A stretch of DNA of 64,000 nucleotides from Bradyrhizobium sp. SRL28 (GTDB lineage: Bacteria; Pseudomonadota; Alphaproteobacteria; Rhizobiales; Xanthobacteraceae), in NCBI RefSeq assembly GCF_018596315.1, contig NZ_JAHEAG010000002.1:682001-746000 (forward strand). The letters run 5' to 3'. Position numbers and translations under genes: made by a program. This document shows, piece after piece, positions 1 through 8,211 of this stretch (position 1 is its first letter; every line of letters begins with the position of its first letter). The notes beneath the pieces are model-generated. The model did no database searches and had not been told where the DNA came from. It saw only the letters and a program-made list of their open reading frames with translations.

Positions 1-146
1 GAGATGTTGAAGCCCGCCGTTCCGGTGTCATAGGCAGTGACGACCATGGTCGGCGGCAGCTTGACGTCTTGGGAATAGGCCGGCGAGGCCAGCAGCGAGA
101 TGCCTGCAAGGGCAATTGGCGCGAGCGCCGTCAACCGATGAATCAT
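1..146 (-). CDS. TAXI-family TRAP transporter solute-binding protein, N-terminal part
   Basis: The gene begins at the ATG complementary to 144-146 and leaves the window at its left edge, so only about 48 residues are visible. They start with a Sec-type signal peptide (basic MIHR, a hydrophobic core, then an SPAYSQ cleavage region). The mature start contains VTAYDTGTAGFN, which resembles the opening of TAXI-type periplasmic receptors for TRAP transporters of organic acids. It lies downstream of the biotin carrier gene on the same strand with a gap of about 170 bases, so the transporter may feed the carboxylase. The family call rests on this short segment only. Confidence 0.6.
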   Translation of the reverse strand, partial: MIHRLTALAPIALAGISLLASPAYSQDVKLPPTMVVTAYDTGTAGFNI

Positions 147-318
147 AATTTTTCCCCTCAGATGGTTTTCGCTTTGCGAAAGTCACTCGTTAGCGTTGAT
201 CATGTCATCGGCTGCTGGCGATGGCAACGTTAGGTGCGCAGACTTCAACAGCCGAGCTGGACAGATTGTCGCGGAATCATCGCAAGCACGTCGCAAGCAC
301 GTCTATGCCGTGATCTTG

Positions 319-540
319 TTAAGCTTCGATGATTGCGACGACCTGTCCTTCAGCGATGACGTCGTCGAGTTTGACCAGGATAGCCTTGATTCTTCCTGCC
401 GTCGTCGACGTGACCGGAATTTCCATCTTCATTGCTTCGACGAAAGCAATCTCGTCGCCGTCGCCGACATTGCCGCCGGTTGTGACGGGAAGCGCGCACA
501 CGCGGCCGGCGACTTCAGTGACGATCTTGATGTCTGGCAT
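319..540 (-). CDS. Biotin/lipoyl carrier protein of an acyl-CoA carboxylase
   Basis: A 73-residue single-domain biotinyl protein. The biotinylation motif EAMKM is present with the target lysine at residue 38, followed by the second half of the barrel ending in GQVVAIIEA. The frame stays open further upstream, but the ATG at 538-540 is chosen because the domain starts there and a GGAG lies just upstream. The protein carries carboxybiotin between a biotin carboxylase and a carboxyltransferase. The matching carboxyltransferase starts at 1580 on the other strand; no biotin carboxylase is visible. It is divergent from the IclR gene and shares its control region. Confidence 0.88.
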   Translation of the reverse strand: MPDIKIVTEVAGRVCALPVTTGGNVGDGDEIAFVEAMKMEIPVTSTTAGRIKAILVKLDDVIAEGQVVAIIEA

Positions 541-635
541 TTCCGTTCTCCGGGGACCGTCTGACGGACTGGTGGTCCTCGTGAACGGCTTTTTGTTGTG
601 GCCGCAGATTGCCTGAGGTAGTTTGTTCTGCAAGT

Positions 636-660
636 GGAATTTTATTCCGCAGGGCGGAAT
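636..660. promoter_or_regulatory. Probable IclR operator (three alternating half-sites)
   Basis: Three GGAAT half-sites in alternating orientation lie here: GGAAT at 636-640, ATTCC at 644-648 and GGAAT at 656-660. The last two sit in a perfect 7-base inverted repeat, ATTCCGC at 644-650 and GCGGAAT at 654-660, with a 3-base spacer. It ends directly before the Shine-Dalgarno sequence of the IclR gene (GGAG at 661-664), in the divergent region between carrier and regulator. Autoregulation plus control of the carrier gene is the natural inference. Confidence 0.6.
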
Positions 661-672
661 GGAGCCAAAAAA

Positions 673-1650
673 ATGGGACGACGCTCGGAACGGCTTAGCA
701 AACAGGGAATGCTCGCCAGCGATCTGGCAGGCGAGGGCGATGTGATCCAGGTGGTGTCGCGGGCGTTCGACGTCCTGCGATGCTTCGAGGGTCATGAAGC
801 CAGATTGGGAAATCTGGAAATTTCCAGTCGCTGTGGTCTGCCGCGCTCAACGGTATCGCGGCTCACCCACACGCTGACGCGGATGGGCCAGCTCGTTTAT
901 CTGCCGCGCGACCAGAAATACCGTATCGGTCCAAGCGCGGTGGCGATGAGCACCTCGATGATGAAGGGGTTGCAGCTTCGCAACCTGATCCGGCTGCGGC
1001 TGCAGGACGTAGCCGATCAATTGCCGGGCACCGTCGGCTTCGTGATTCCCGATCGCTTCCATCTGGTCTATCTCGAATTTGCGCGGGCCGCGAACGCGCT
1101 CGGCCTGCACGAAGGCACCGGCAGCCGCATCTCGATGACGAGCACTGCGGCCGGCTTTGCCTACACCGCCGCGCTCGATGCCGACGTCGGCGACGCCTTG
1201 ATCGCCGAAATGGAGCGTGAGATCCCGGGAAACGCGGGATTGTTGAAGTCGCGCATTGAAGACAACCGCCGTCATTTGCGCGAGCACGGCTATGTCGTGG
1301 GCTTGGGCACCTGGAGCCCGCATATCAACGGTTGCGCGGTGCCGATCTGGTCGCCGCAATATCAAACCTTCGTTGTCGCGACGATCGGTCTTCTCTCCGC
1401 GATGTTTGATGAGAAGCGGTTGCACAAGGAAGTGGCGCCGCAGATGCTCCAGCTCGGTGCTGCGCTCGGCAGCCTGCTCGAAGGGGCCGAGGGTGACATC
1501 TTCACCAACCGTATCGAGAGAAAGCCGCTTCCGGTATCGACCCATAATAACAACAAGATCATCAAGACGGAGGATACGAATGAACTGGAAGCCGGAGCTC
1601 GACGACCTCGCTCGGCGCGAAGCGTTCGCGCGCGAGATGGGAGGCGTTGA
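673..1650 (+). CDS. IclR-family transcriptional regulator
   Basis: A 325-residue regulator with an N-terminal winged helix-turn-helix (VIQVVSRAFDVLRCF, then LPRSTVSRLTHTLTRMG) and a C-terminal IclR effector domain. The ATG at 673 is preferred over the GTG at 634 because GGAG at 661-664 is well spaced and the palindromic operator then stays outside the gene. The last 71 bases overlap the carboxyltransferase gene starting at 1580, so the two are probably co-transcribed and translationally coupled. The basic C-terminal tail (RRPRSARSVRARDGRR) lies inside that overlap and may not be conserved. It probably senses an acyl-CoA or organic acid linked to the carboxylase. Confidence 0.88.
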   Translation: MGRRSERLSKQGMLASDLAGEGDVIQVVSRAFDVLRCFEGHEARLGNLEISSRCGLPRSTVSRLTHTLTRMGQLVYLPRDQKYRIGPSAVAMSTSMMKGLQLRNLIRLRLQDVADQLPGTVGFVIPDRFHLVYLEFARAANALGLHEGTGSRISMTSTAAGFAYTAALDADVGDALIAEMEREIPGNAGLLKSRIEDNRRHLREHGYVVGLGTWSPHINGCAVPIWSPQYQTFVVATIGLLSAMFDEKRLHKEVAPQMLQLGAALGSLLEGAEGDIFTNRIERKPLPVSTHNNNKIIKTEDTNELEAGARRPRSARSVRARDGRR

Positions 1651-3139
1651 CAAGGTCAAGCGCCAGCATGACCAGGGCCGGCTCACGGTTCGTGAGCGCA
1701 TCGACAGACTGATCGACAAGAATTCCTTCCACGAGATCGGCGCGATTTCCGGCATCGCCGAATACGACGAAAACAGCGAACTCAAGCACCTGACGCCGGC
1801 CAACTGCGTGTTTGGCCGCGGCAAGATCGACGGCCGTACCGTGGTCGTGGTCGGCGACGACTTTACCGTGCGCGGTGGATCAGCCGACGCCTCGATTTCG
1901 GCCAAGCCGCTGATGGCCGAGGAGATGGCGCACGATTTTCGCCTGCCGATCATCCGCGTGATCGAAGGTTCGGGCGGTGGCGGCTCGGTGAAGACGATTG
2001 AAACGCGCGGGGCTGCCAATTTGCCCGGCGGCGTCGGCGGCACGCGCTGGTACTGGTTCACGACCGCGAACATGGCGCGCGTGCCCGTGGTCGCCCTCGG
2101 GCTCGGTTCGGTTGCGGGCCTTGGCGCGGCGCGGCTCGCCGCCAGCCATTATTCGGTCATGACCAGGAATTCCGCGATGTTCGTCGCAGGTCCTCCGGTG
2201 GTGAAGCGTCTCGGCCAGGATCTGACCAAGCAGGAACTCGGCGGCGCCGAGATCCAGACCCGCGCCGGCGGCGTCGACGATGCGGTCGACACCGAGGAGG
2301 AGGCGTTCGAACGCGCCAGGCGTTTTCTGTCCTATCTGCCGTCATCGGTGTACGACCTGCCGCCGACCACGCCCTGCACGGACGATCCGGAGCGCGCGGA
2401 AGAAGCGCTGTTGAAAGCGGTGCCGCGCAATCGCCGCCAGGTCTACAAGATGCGTCCGATCATCGACGCCGTCGTCGACAAGGGCTCGTTCTTCGAGGTC
2501 AACGCCAATTTCGGCCGCCCGATCATCACCGGGCTTGCCCGGCTCGAAGGCCGCGCGGTGCTGCTGCTGGCCAGCGATCCCTTCCACTATGGTGGGTCGT
2601 GGACGGCGGAGGCGTGCCAGAAGGTGGTGCGCTGGGTCGACTTTGCCGAAACCTTCCATCTGCCCGTGGTCTATCTGATGGACTGCCCGGGCTTCATGAT
2701 TGGGCTCGAGGCCGAAAAATCGGCGACCATCCGTCACGGCGTGCGCGCAATGGCCGCGGTCAATCAGAGCACGGTGCCCTGGTGCACCATCATCGTGCGC
2801 AACGCCTTTGGTGTTGCTGGCGTCGTGCATCAACCAGCCAACCGCTATTCGATGCGCTACGCCTGGCCGTCGGCCTATTGGGGTTCGCTGCCGCTGGAGG
2901 GCGGCATTGAGGCTGCCTACCGCGCCGACATCGACGCCGCGGATGATCCGGCCTTGAAGCTGAAAGAGATTGAGGAGCGCCTCAACAAGCTCCGCTCGCC
3001 GTTCCGCTCCGCCGAGAAGTTCTGGGTCGAGGAGGTCATCGATCCCCGCAAGACGCGTTCGCTGTTGTGCGAATTCGCGCGATTGGCGGAGCCGATCCGC
3101 AATGTGGGCCCGCCAACCGGCATGTCGACGCGGCCGTAG
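1580..3139 (+). CDS. Acyl-CoA carboxylase carboxyltransferase (beta) subunit
   Basis: A 519-residue biotin-dependent carboxyltransferase of the propionyl/methylcrotonyl/acetyl-CoA carboxylase type, with both crotonase-like halves. The first half shows GGGSVKTIETRG and a GLGSVAGLGAARLAASHYSVM segment. The second shows DCPGFMIGLEAEKSATIRHG and a MRYAWPSAYWGSLPLEGG segment. The start MNWKPELDDLARREAFAREMGG and the RLTVRERIDRL motif are typical of the family, and its length is normal. It moves the carboxyl group from carboxybiotin to an acyl-CoA. It overlaps the IclR gene; the carrier is at 319-540. Substrate specificity cannot be read from sequence. Confidence 0.88.
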   Translation: MNWKPELDDLARREAFAREMGGVDKVKRQHDQGRLTVRERIDRLIDKNSFHEIGAISGIAEYDENSELKHLTPANCVFGRGKIDGRTVVVVGDDFTVRGGSADASISAKPLMAEEMAHDFRLPIIRVIEGSGGGGSVKTIETRGAANLPGGVGGTRWYWFTTANMARVPVVALGLGSVAGLGAARLAASHYSVMTRNSAMFVAGPPVVKRLGQDLTKQELGGAEIQTRAGGVDDAVDTEEEAFERARRFLSYLPSSVYDLPPTTPCTDDPERAEEALLKAVPRNRRQVYKMRPIIDAVVDKGSFFEVNANFGRPIITGLARLEGRAVLLLASDPFHYGGSWTAEACQKVVRWVDFAETFHLPVVYLMDCPGFMIGLEAEKSATIRHGVRAMAAVNQSTVPWCTIIVRNAFGVAGVVHQPANRYSMRYAWPSAYWGSLPLEGGIEAAYRADIDAADDPALKLKEIEERLNKLRSPFRSAEKFWVEEVIDPRKTRSLLCEFARLAEPIRNVGPPTGMSTRP

Positions 3140-3151
3140 CTGGACGCGAGA

Positions 3152-3247
3152 ATTGTAGGGTGGGCAAAGCGAAGCGTGCCCACCATTCTTTGCCGATGAG
3201 AAAAGATGGTGGGCACGGCGCAAGCGCGCCTTTGCCCACCCTACAAT
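3152..3247. repeat. Palindromic intergenic repeat, family A
   Basis: Long imperfect inverted repeat with terminal arms ATTGTAGGGTGGGCAAAG and CTTTGCCCACCCTACAAT-like. It fills the gap between two convergent genes. Further copies lie at 8841, 17975, 19323, 47349 and 47795. Confidence 0.85.
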
Positions 3248-3251
3248 CGCG

Positions 3252-4532
3252 TCACGCCGCCACCGGCTTCGGCCGCGAGATCGCCAGCACGATCAGCGCG
3301 GCGACGATGCAGAGTGCGCCGGCCACAAAGAAGGCCGGCAGGTAGGACTGGAGCATCGTCCGCGACAGGCCGGCGCCGAAGGCCGCGACGCCCGCACCCA
3401 ACTGATGACCCGCAAAAATCCAGCCGAACACGAGGTTGGCGCGCTCGGGGCCGAATCGTTGTGCGGTCAGCCGCACCGTCGGCGGCACGGTCGCGATCCA
3501 GTCGAGGCCATAGAACATCGCAAACAGCGACAGGCCGTAGAGCGTGAAATCGGAGAACGGCAGGAACAAGAGCGACAGGCCACGCAGCCCGTAGTACCAG
3601 AACAGCAGCTTGCGATTGTCGTAACGGTCCGAGAGCCAGCCGGAGGCGATGGTGCCGACGAAATCGAAAATGCCCATCACCGCGAGCAAGCTTGCCGCCT
3701 GCACCTGCGGAATGCCGAAATCGAGGCACATCGGAATCAAATGCACCTGGACCAGGCCGTTGGTGCTGGCCCCGCAGATGAAGAAGGTGGCGAACAGGAT
3801 CCAGAACACGCTCGACTTCGAGGCATCGCGGAGCGTGCCGAGCGCTGCCGCCATGATCGGTGTGGTGCTCGGCGGTGGCGCCGGCAGCGGCTCCGTGCCT
3901 TCGTCGCCGAATGGCCGCAAGCCCACATCGCTCGGCCGGTCGCGCATGACCATCAGCACGGCGAAGGCGGCCACGCCCAGCATCACGCAGATCAGCGCCA
4001 GCGCGATCCGCCAGCCATAGGCATCGGTCAGGCTTGCTAAGAGCGGCAGGAACACGAGCTGTCCGGTGGCGACGCTTGCGGTCAGGATGCCGACCACAAG
4101 CCCGCGCCGCGCCGCGAACCAGCGCGCGGCAATCGTCGCGCCCAGCACCAGCGCGGTCATGCCGGTGCCGAGCCCGATCACCACCCCCCACAGCAGCATC
4201 AGCTGCCAGACCTGCGTCATCGCCAGCGACGCGACGAGGCCGGATACGACGATGAGCAGCCCCGACAGCGTCACATTGCGCAGGCCGTAGCGGTTCATCA
4301 GCGCGGCGGCGAAGGGGGCCATCAGCCCGAACAGGACGAAGCGGATCGACAGCGCCGAGGAAATCTCCGCCGTGGTCCAGCCGAACTCCCTCTGCAGGGG
4401 CACGATGAAAACGCCGGGAGCGCCGACCGTGCCGGCCGAGATCAGGGCGGTGAGAAAGGTCACGGCGACCATCGCCCAGCCGTAATGGATGTTGCGGCGG
4501 GCGAGGGCGGCTGACAGCCAGTTCGAGATCAT
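3252..4532 (-). CDS. Major facilitator superfamily transporter
   Basis: A 426-residue membrane protein with about 12 hydrophobic segments and a central hydrophilic loop near residues 200-225 (DRPSDVGLRPFGDEG, then proline-rich). The N-terminal HYGWAMVAVTF and GAPGVFIVPLQREFGW resemble the oxalate/formate and monocarboxylate group of facilitators. The substrate is unknown; a position upstream of an aromatic hydroxylase cluster suggests an aromatic or organic acid, which is inference. A perfect palindrome at 4604-4617 lies about 70 bases before the start codon and may be its operator. Confidence 0.85.
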   Translation of the reverse strand: MISNWLSAALARRNIHYGWAMVAVTFLTALISAGTVGAPGVFIVPLQREFGWTTAEISSALSIRFVLFGLMAPFAAALMNRYGLRNVTLSGLLIVVSGLVASLAMTQVWQLMLLWGVVIGLGTGMTALVLGATIAARWFAARRGLVVGILTASVATGQLVFLPLLASLTDAYGWRIALALICVMLGVAAFAVLMVMRDRPSDVGLRPFGDEGTEPLPAPPPSTTPIMAAALGTLRDASKSSVFWILFATFFICGASTNGLVQVHLIPMCLDFGIPQVQAASLLAVMGIFDFVGTIASGWLSDRYDNRKLLFWYYGLRGLSLLFLPFSDFTLYGLSLFAMFYGLDWIATVPPTVRLTAQRFGPERANLVFGWIFAGHQLGAGVAAFGAGLSRTMLQSYLPAFFVAGALCIVAALIVLAISRPKPVAA

Positions 4533-4603
4533 TGGGCCTCAGAGGATTTCAGAGGGAAGATTTGCTTAAGGTCGGCTGTGTGCATTGTGACGTGACGGCA
4601 GTC

Positions 4604-4617
4604 TGACATAAATGTCA
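4604..4617. promoter_or_regulatory. Perfect 14-base palindrome upstream of the MFS gene
   Basis: TGACAT-AA-ATGTCA, a perfect 6-base inverted repeat in an AT-richer stretch. It lies in the 285-base gap (4533-4818) between the MFS gene and DUF2783. Size and place fit a dimeric regulator site. Apart from this and an AT-rich stretch near 4695-4712, I see nothing else in the gap. Confidence 0.4.
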
Positions 4618-4818
4618 TACTTCCCTCATTTCAGGACATGAAAGAAAGCGCCCGCTTCAGCATTGATCCGCGCGCGGACCAGCTGCGGAATTGAATTATA
4701 CCAATAATATTATGCGCGGTGGAGAATCGCAACGGATCATCCCATGAAAAATCTCGCCGCTCGCATGAGAGAAATTGATCGGTCGGCGCTCTGAGGCCGA
4801 GATTGTCGCAAAGGCTCG

Positions 4819-5004
4819 CTATTCCAGCCCGTCGAGCGCGGTCTCGACGGCCTTCCTGAAGGCCGCGACGTCGCCGAGTTGATGGCTGAGCACGAGCGCA
4901 AGCCGGGTCAGGAACAGCGCTTCGCGCGCGGGCCCGGCCTGATCGATCGCGGTTGCCAGCGTCTCGTAGGCGGTCTCGAAGTCTTCGAACGGCATGGCGC
5001 TCAT
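4819..5004 (-). CDS. DUF2783 domain protein
   Basis: A 61-residue protein (MSAMPFEDFETAYETLATAI, then ALFLTRLALVLSHQLGD and AFRKAVETAL). It matches the short DUF2783 family, which is usually found beside flavin monooxygenases. Its ATG overlaps the stop codon of the monooxygenase gene in an ATGA arrangement (5001-5004), so translation is coupled. The biochemical role is unknown; a small partner or stability factor of the hydroxylase is plausible. A second ATG three codons in (MPFEDF) could also be used. Confidence 0.8.
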   Translation of the reverse strand: MSAMPFEDFETAYETLATAIDQAGPAREALFLTRLALVLSHQLGDVAAFRKAVETALDGLE

Positions 5005-6692
5005 GGCGTCTCGCTTCCCAGGCAAAGGCCTGCGGTTTTCAGTATCTCTCCGAGAACGACGGCCTTCCATCGCCCGGCAATGTGCAGGTCGGGCCGCAGC
5101 AGATAGAGCGTGCCGGGCACGGCGGCGAACAGGCGGGCGATTTCGCCGTCACCGTCCACAATGGCATTCGCTACGGAGGCCGAGCCGCTTGACGTGACCA
5201 GCATCGGAACGAAACGCTTGTCGACCCGGCCGAGGCGCCCAAGCAATGCCGCCTGTTCGGCCGTGGGCTGCTCCTCGCAGAACAGGATCGCCGTCATGCC
5301 GTTGCCGGCGCGATCCAGCAGATAGCTTCCGTCAGCGAGTCTGGCGTTCGGCGCGACGCTGCCGCACACCGGCCCGCCGGCAAATTCGGCGTCGCGTCCG
5401 GCATAGGGCGTCAGCAGGCTTTCCGAGTAGGTGTAGGGCTGCATCTGTCGCGGGTTGGCGAGCCCTCGCGGAAACTCGTGCTTCAAGCTGAGCGACAGCG
5501 CCGCTTCGCGCGCCAGCCGCCAGCCGCGCGTCGGCGGTGTCATGAAGCGCGTGCTCTTGGTGGCGTTGGCGAAGACATCGAGCGTGGCGCCGCGCCGCTC
5601 CGGCGAATAGCTGTCGAGCAGCCGGTCGTCCGCCTCGCCGTGGAGGACGAGCGCGAGCTTCCAGCCGAGGTTTTCGGCATCCGCCAGGCCGTTGTTCAGT
5701 CCGCGCACGCCGAAGATCGGCACGATATGGGCGGCATCGCCGATGAAGAAGACGCGGCCGTGCCGGTAGTCCTCAAGGCACAAGGTGTTGGCGGAATAGA
5801 CGCTCCACCATTCCAGCTCCCACGGTTTCGTGTGGCCGATATCGGCAAGGATGGCACCGACGCGCGCGCGGAGGTTTTCCTCCTTCAAGGCCTCTTCCTC
5901 GCTTTCGCCTTCACGGAGCTGGTAGTCCACACGCCAGATATCGTCCGGTTGCTTGTGGATCAGCACCGTGCCGCCGGGGTTGCCGCTCGGTTCAAAGAAT
6001 GCCCGCCGCTCGGTCGGGAAATCATGATCCATGCGGATATCCGCGATCACATACCGGCCTTCGTAATTGTCGCCCTTGAGGCGGAGTCCGAGCATCGACC
6101 GGATCGGCGAGCGTGCGCCGTCGGCGGCCAGCACATAGAAGGCGTCGAGCCAATAGCCACCCTCCGGGGAAGTAATGCGCGCGGATACGCCGTCCTCGTG
6201 GCGCTCGATGCCGGCTAGTTCGCTCTGCCAACGCATGTCGATGAGGTCATTTGCTGCGACCGCATCGTGCAGGAATTTCTCGATGTACTGCTGCTGCAGA
6301 TTGTACATCGGTAGATATTTTTCCCCCGAGGGTTGCGGCATCTCGAGCTGGAAGATTTGTTCCCCGCGGTAATAGCTGCGGCCGAACCGCCAGCCGAGCG
6401 CCTTTTCGACAAATGGCGCGACCGCGCCGATCCGCTCCAGGATGTGCATGCTGGGCCGCGCGATGCAGATCGCGCGGCTGCCGTCATTAAAGGTGTCCTT
6501 GCGATCGATCAGGACGCTGCGGATGCCGTGGCGCGCCAGCACCAGCGCCGCGGTCATGCCGATCGGGCCGGCGCCCGCGATCAATACCGGGTGTCGTGTC
6601 GTGGCGCCGTCAAGCTCGGGAACGCGTCGCGCCGCAAAGCGGGGATAGTCGAAGTAGAGCGACTCCAGCGCTCCCTTGCCGGCAGGTCTCAT
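5001..6692 (-). CDS. FAD-dependent aromatic monooxygenase (MhpA/PheA type)
   Basis: A 563-residue group A flavoprotein hydroxylase. It shows the FAD-binding GAGPIG at residues 40-45, the DG motif AADGARSPIR at 189-198, the GDAAH motif at 318-322 and a C-terminal thioredoxin-like region typical of phenol and 3-(3-hydroxyphenyl)propionate hydroxylases. It would use NAD(P)H and O2 to hydroxylate an aromatic ring. The order on the minus strand is enoyl-CoA hydratase, this gene, then DUF2783 with a 4-base overlap, which looks like one operon. The exact substrate cannot be told. Confidence 0.85.
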   Translation of the reverse strand: MRPAGKGALESLYFDYPRFAARRVPELDGATTRHPVLIAGAGPIGMTAALVLARHGIRSVLIDRKDTFNDGSRAICIARPSMHILERIGAVAPFVEKALGWRFGRSYYRGEQIFQLEMPQPSGEKYLPMYNLQQQYIEKFLHDAVAANDLIDMRWQSELAGIERHEDGVSARITSPEGGYWLDAFYVLAADGARSPIRSMLGLRLKGDNYEGRYVIADIRMDHDFPTERRAFFEPSGNPGGTVLIHKQPDDIWRVDYQLREGESEEEALKEENLRARVGAILADIGHTKPWELEWWSVYSANTLCLEDYRHGRVFFIGDAAHIVPIFGVRGLNNGLADAENLGWKLALVLHGEADDRLLDSYSPERRGATLDVFANATKSTRFMTPPTRGWRLAREAALSLSLKHEFPRGLANPRQMQPYTYSESLLTPYAGRDAEFAGGPVCGSVAPNARLADGSYLLDRAGNGMTAILFCEEQPTAEQAALLGRLGRVDKRFVPMLVTSSGSASVANAIVDGDGEIARLFAAVPGTLYLLRPDLHIAGRWKAVVLGEILKTAGLCLGSETP

Positions 6693-6704
6693 GCCTCTCT
6701 CCGT

Positions 6705-7475
6705 CTATTTCTTGCGGTCGAGAAATCCCTGCATCAGCCGCTGCGGCTCACCGGTCAGGAAGGACTTTCCGAATACGCCGACGCTTAAGTTGACCGACTC
6801 CGTCAGCGGCAATTCTTCCCATTGCCGCATCAATGCCTTCTGTGAGCGCAGCGCTTCAGGACCGCATTCGAGCAGCGCCTTCACTGTATGCTCGATCGCG
6901 TCATCGAGGCCGCCTTCCTTCGCGACCACGTCGACCAGACCCCAGGCGAGCGCGGTGGGCGCGTCGATGTTCTCCGCTGTCATGACAAGCCAGCGGGCGC
7001 GGCCCCAGCCGATCAGTCGCGGCAACAGGGCGGCGTGGATCACCGAGGGGATGCCGACACGCACCTCCGGCATGCCGAACCTGGCATCATGAGCCGCAAT
7101 CCGGAAATCGCAGGCGGCGGCGACTTCGAGGCCACCGCCGAGGCACCAGCCGGGCAGCCGCGCGATGACGGGAGCCGGGAAATTGCGCACGGCTTCGCAG
7201 AGGTTGCGCAAGCGCGTGATGAAGGCTTCGGCGGATTTCTGGTCGAGGCGCGCCATCTCCTTGATGTCGGCGCCGCCGATCATGCTCTTCTCGCTCTGGC
7301 CGGCCAGGATCAACGCGCGGATATCCTTGTCGCCGGTGAGTTTCTCGAACCCTTCGCGGACGCCGTCAGTGACGGCGGAGGAGAGGATGTTGAGGGAGCC
7401 TGCATTGCAGATCGAGAGGCGGACGACACCTCGGCTGTCGCGGTCGACCCCGCAATGGGGATTGATCATTTCCAT
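6705..7475 (-). CDS. Enoyl-CoA hydratase/isomerase family protein
   Basis: A crotonase-fold protein of about 256 residues. Oxyanion-hole segments are visible as IGGADIKEM and GWCLGGGLEVAAACDFRIA, followed by MPEVRVGIPSV and the LIGWGRARWLVMT helix. The frame is open up to 7523, but no ribosome-binding site precedes that codon, so the ATG at 7475 (or the one at 7469) is preferred. It lies 12 bases upstream of the flavin monooxygenase gene, so the two are probably co-transcribed. It likely hydrates or isomerises a CoA-linked intermediate of aromatic or fatty-acid breakdown. Confidence 0.85.
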   Translation of the reverse strand: MEMINPHCGVDRDSRGVVRLSICNAGSLNILSSAVTDGVREGFEKLTGDKDIRALILAGQSEKSMIGGADIKEMARLDQKSAEAFITRLRNLCEAVRNFPAPVIARLPGWCLGGGLEVAAACDFRIAAHDARFGMPEVRVGIPSVIHAALLPRLIGWGRARWLVMTAENIDAPTALAWGLVDVVAKEGGLDDAIEHTVKALLECGPEALRSQKALMRQWEELPLTESVNLSVGVFGKSFLTGEPQRLMQGFLDRKK

Positions 7476-7613
7476 TTGTTTTCCCGGACTTGTTCTGGCG
7501 GTTGGCGCCACTTCCAAGGACATTGCGCCGGCTTGTCAAGGGGAGGCGGGGCGGGCGTTGCGCGGCGGCACACGCCGGTATAGAATGACGTTCATAATTC
7601 AAAAGGAGCCGCC

Positions 7614-8150
7614 ATGACCGCGACCGAGACCGTCGATCTGTTTTCGTTCGATACCCGGCGGCACCGGGTGGTGGAGTGGCAGGCGCCGGGACCGGTGGCG
7701 AGGGCGGCCTCCGGCATGTCCGGGCTGGAGACCATGTGTGCGATCCGCGACGGCATCCTGCCACCGCCGCCGATGGCGCGGCTGATCGGATTCGAGATGC
7801 GCATCGCCGAGCCTGGCCGGATCGTGATGGAACTTGATCCTGACGAGAGCCTGGAAAATACCATCGGACTGCTCCATGGCGCGACCGCCGCGGCACTGCT
7901 GGATACCGCCATGGGTTGCGCCATTGCCACCATGCAGCCGGCGGGGCAGACCTCGGTCACGCTGGATCTCAAGCTGACCTATCTGCGGCCGTTGTCGGTG
8001 CGATCAGGCACGATCTCGGCGGAAGGCAAGGTGGTAAAACTCGGCCGCCAGAACAGCTATGCCGAAGGCTTCGTCCGTGACGGCGCGGGCAATCTTGCAG
8101 TGCACGCGACCGCCACATTCACGATGATCGGCGTTGAAAAAGCGAAATAG
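7614..8150 (+). CDS. PaaI-family (hotdog) thioesterase
   Basis: A 178-residue protein with a hotdog fold. The core NTIGLLHGATAAALLDTAMG corresponds to the catalytic helix of PaaI-type thioesterases, followed by TSVTLDLKLTYLRPL and a GTISAEGKVVKLGRQ strand pair. An AAAGGAG sits just upstream of the ATG. It would hydrolyse an acyl- or aryl-CoA thioester. The gene is divergent from the hydratase-monooxygenase operon and is followed by a TetR gene on the same strand. Confidence 0.82.
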   Translation: MTATETVDLFSFDTRRHRVVEWQAPGPVARAASGMSGLETMCAIRDGILPPPPMARLIGFEMRIAEPGRIVMELDPDESLENTIGLLHGATAAALLDTAMGCAIATMQPAGQTSVTLDLKLTYLRPLSVRSGTISAEGKVVKLGRQNSYAEGFVRDGAGNLAVHATATFTMIGVEKAK

Positions 8151-8211
8151 ATACAGCTTTTCGCCTGCGCAACTGCTATTATATGACTGCAGACATTTCA
8201 TGGGATCGTTG

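Noticed and set aside
541..795. Long N-terminal extension of the biotin carrier protein
   Set aside because: The frame is open but lacks carrier-domain sequence, overlaps the divergent IclR gene and the operator, and a well-placed ATG with GGAG exists at 540.
847..2073. Long minus-strand frame opposite the IclR and carboxyltransferase genes
   Set aside because: Composition is Arg/Pro/Ser-rich without domains; it is the usual antisense shadow of high-GC coding sequence.
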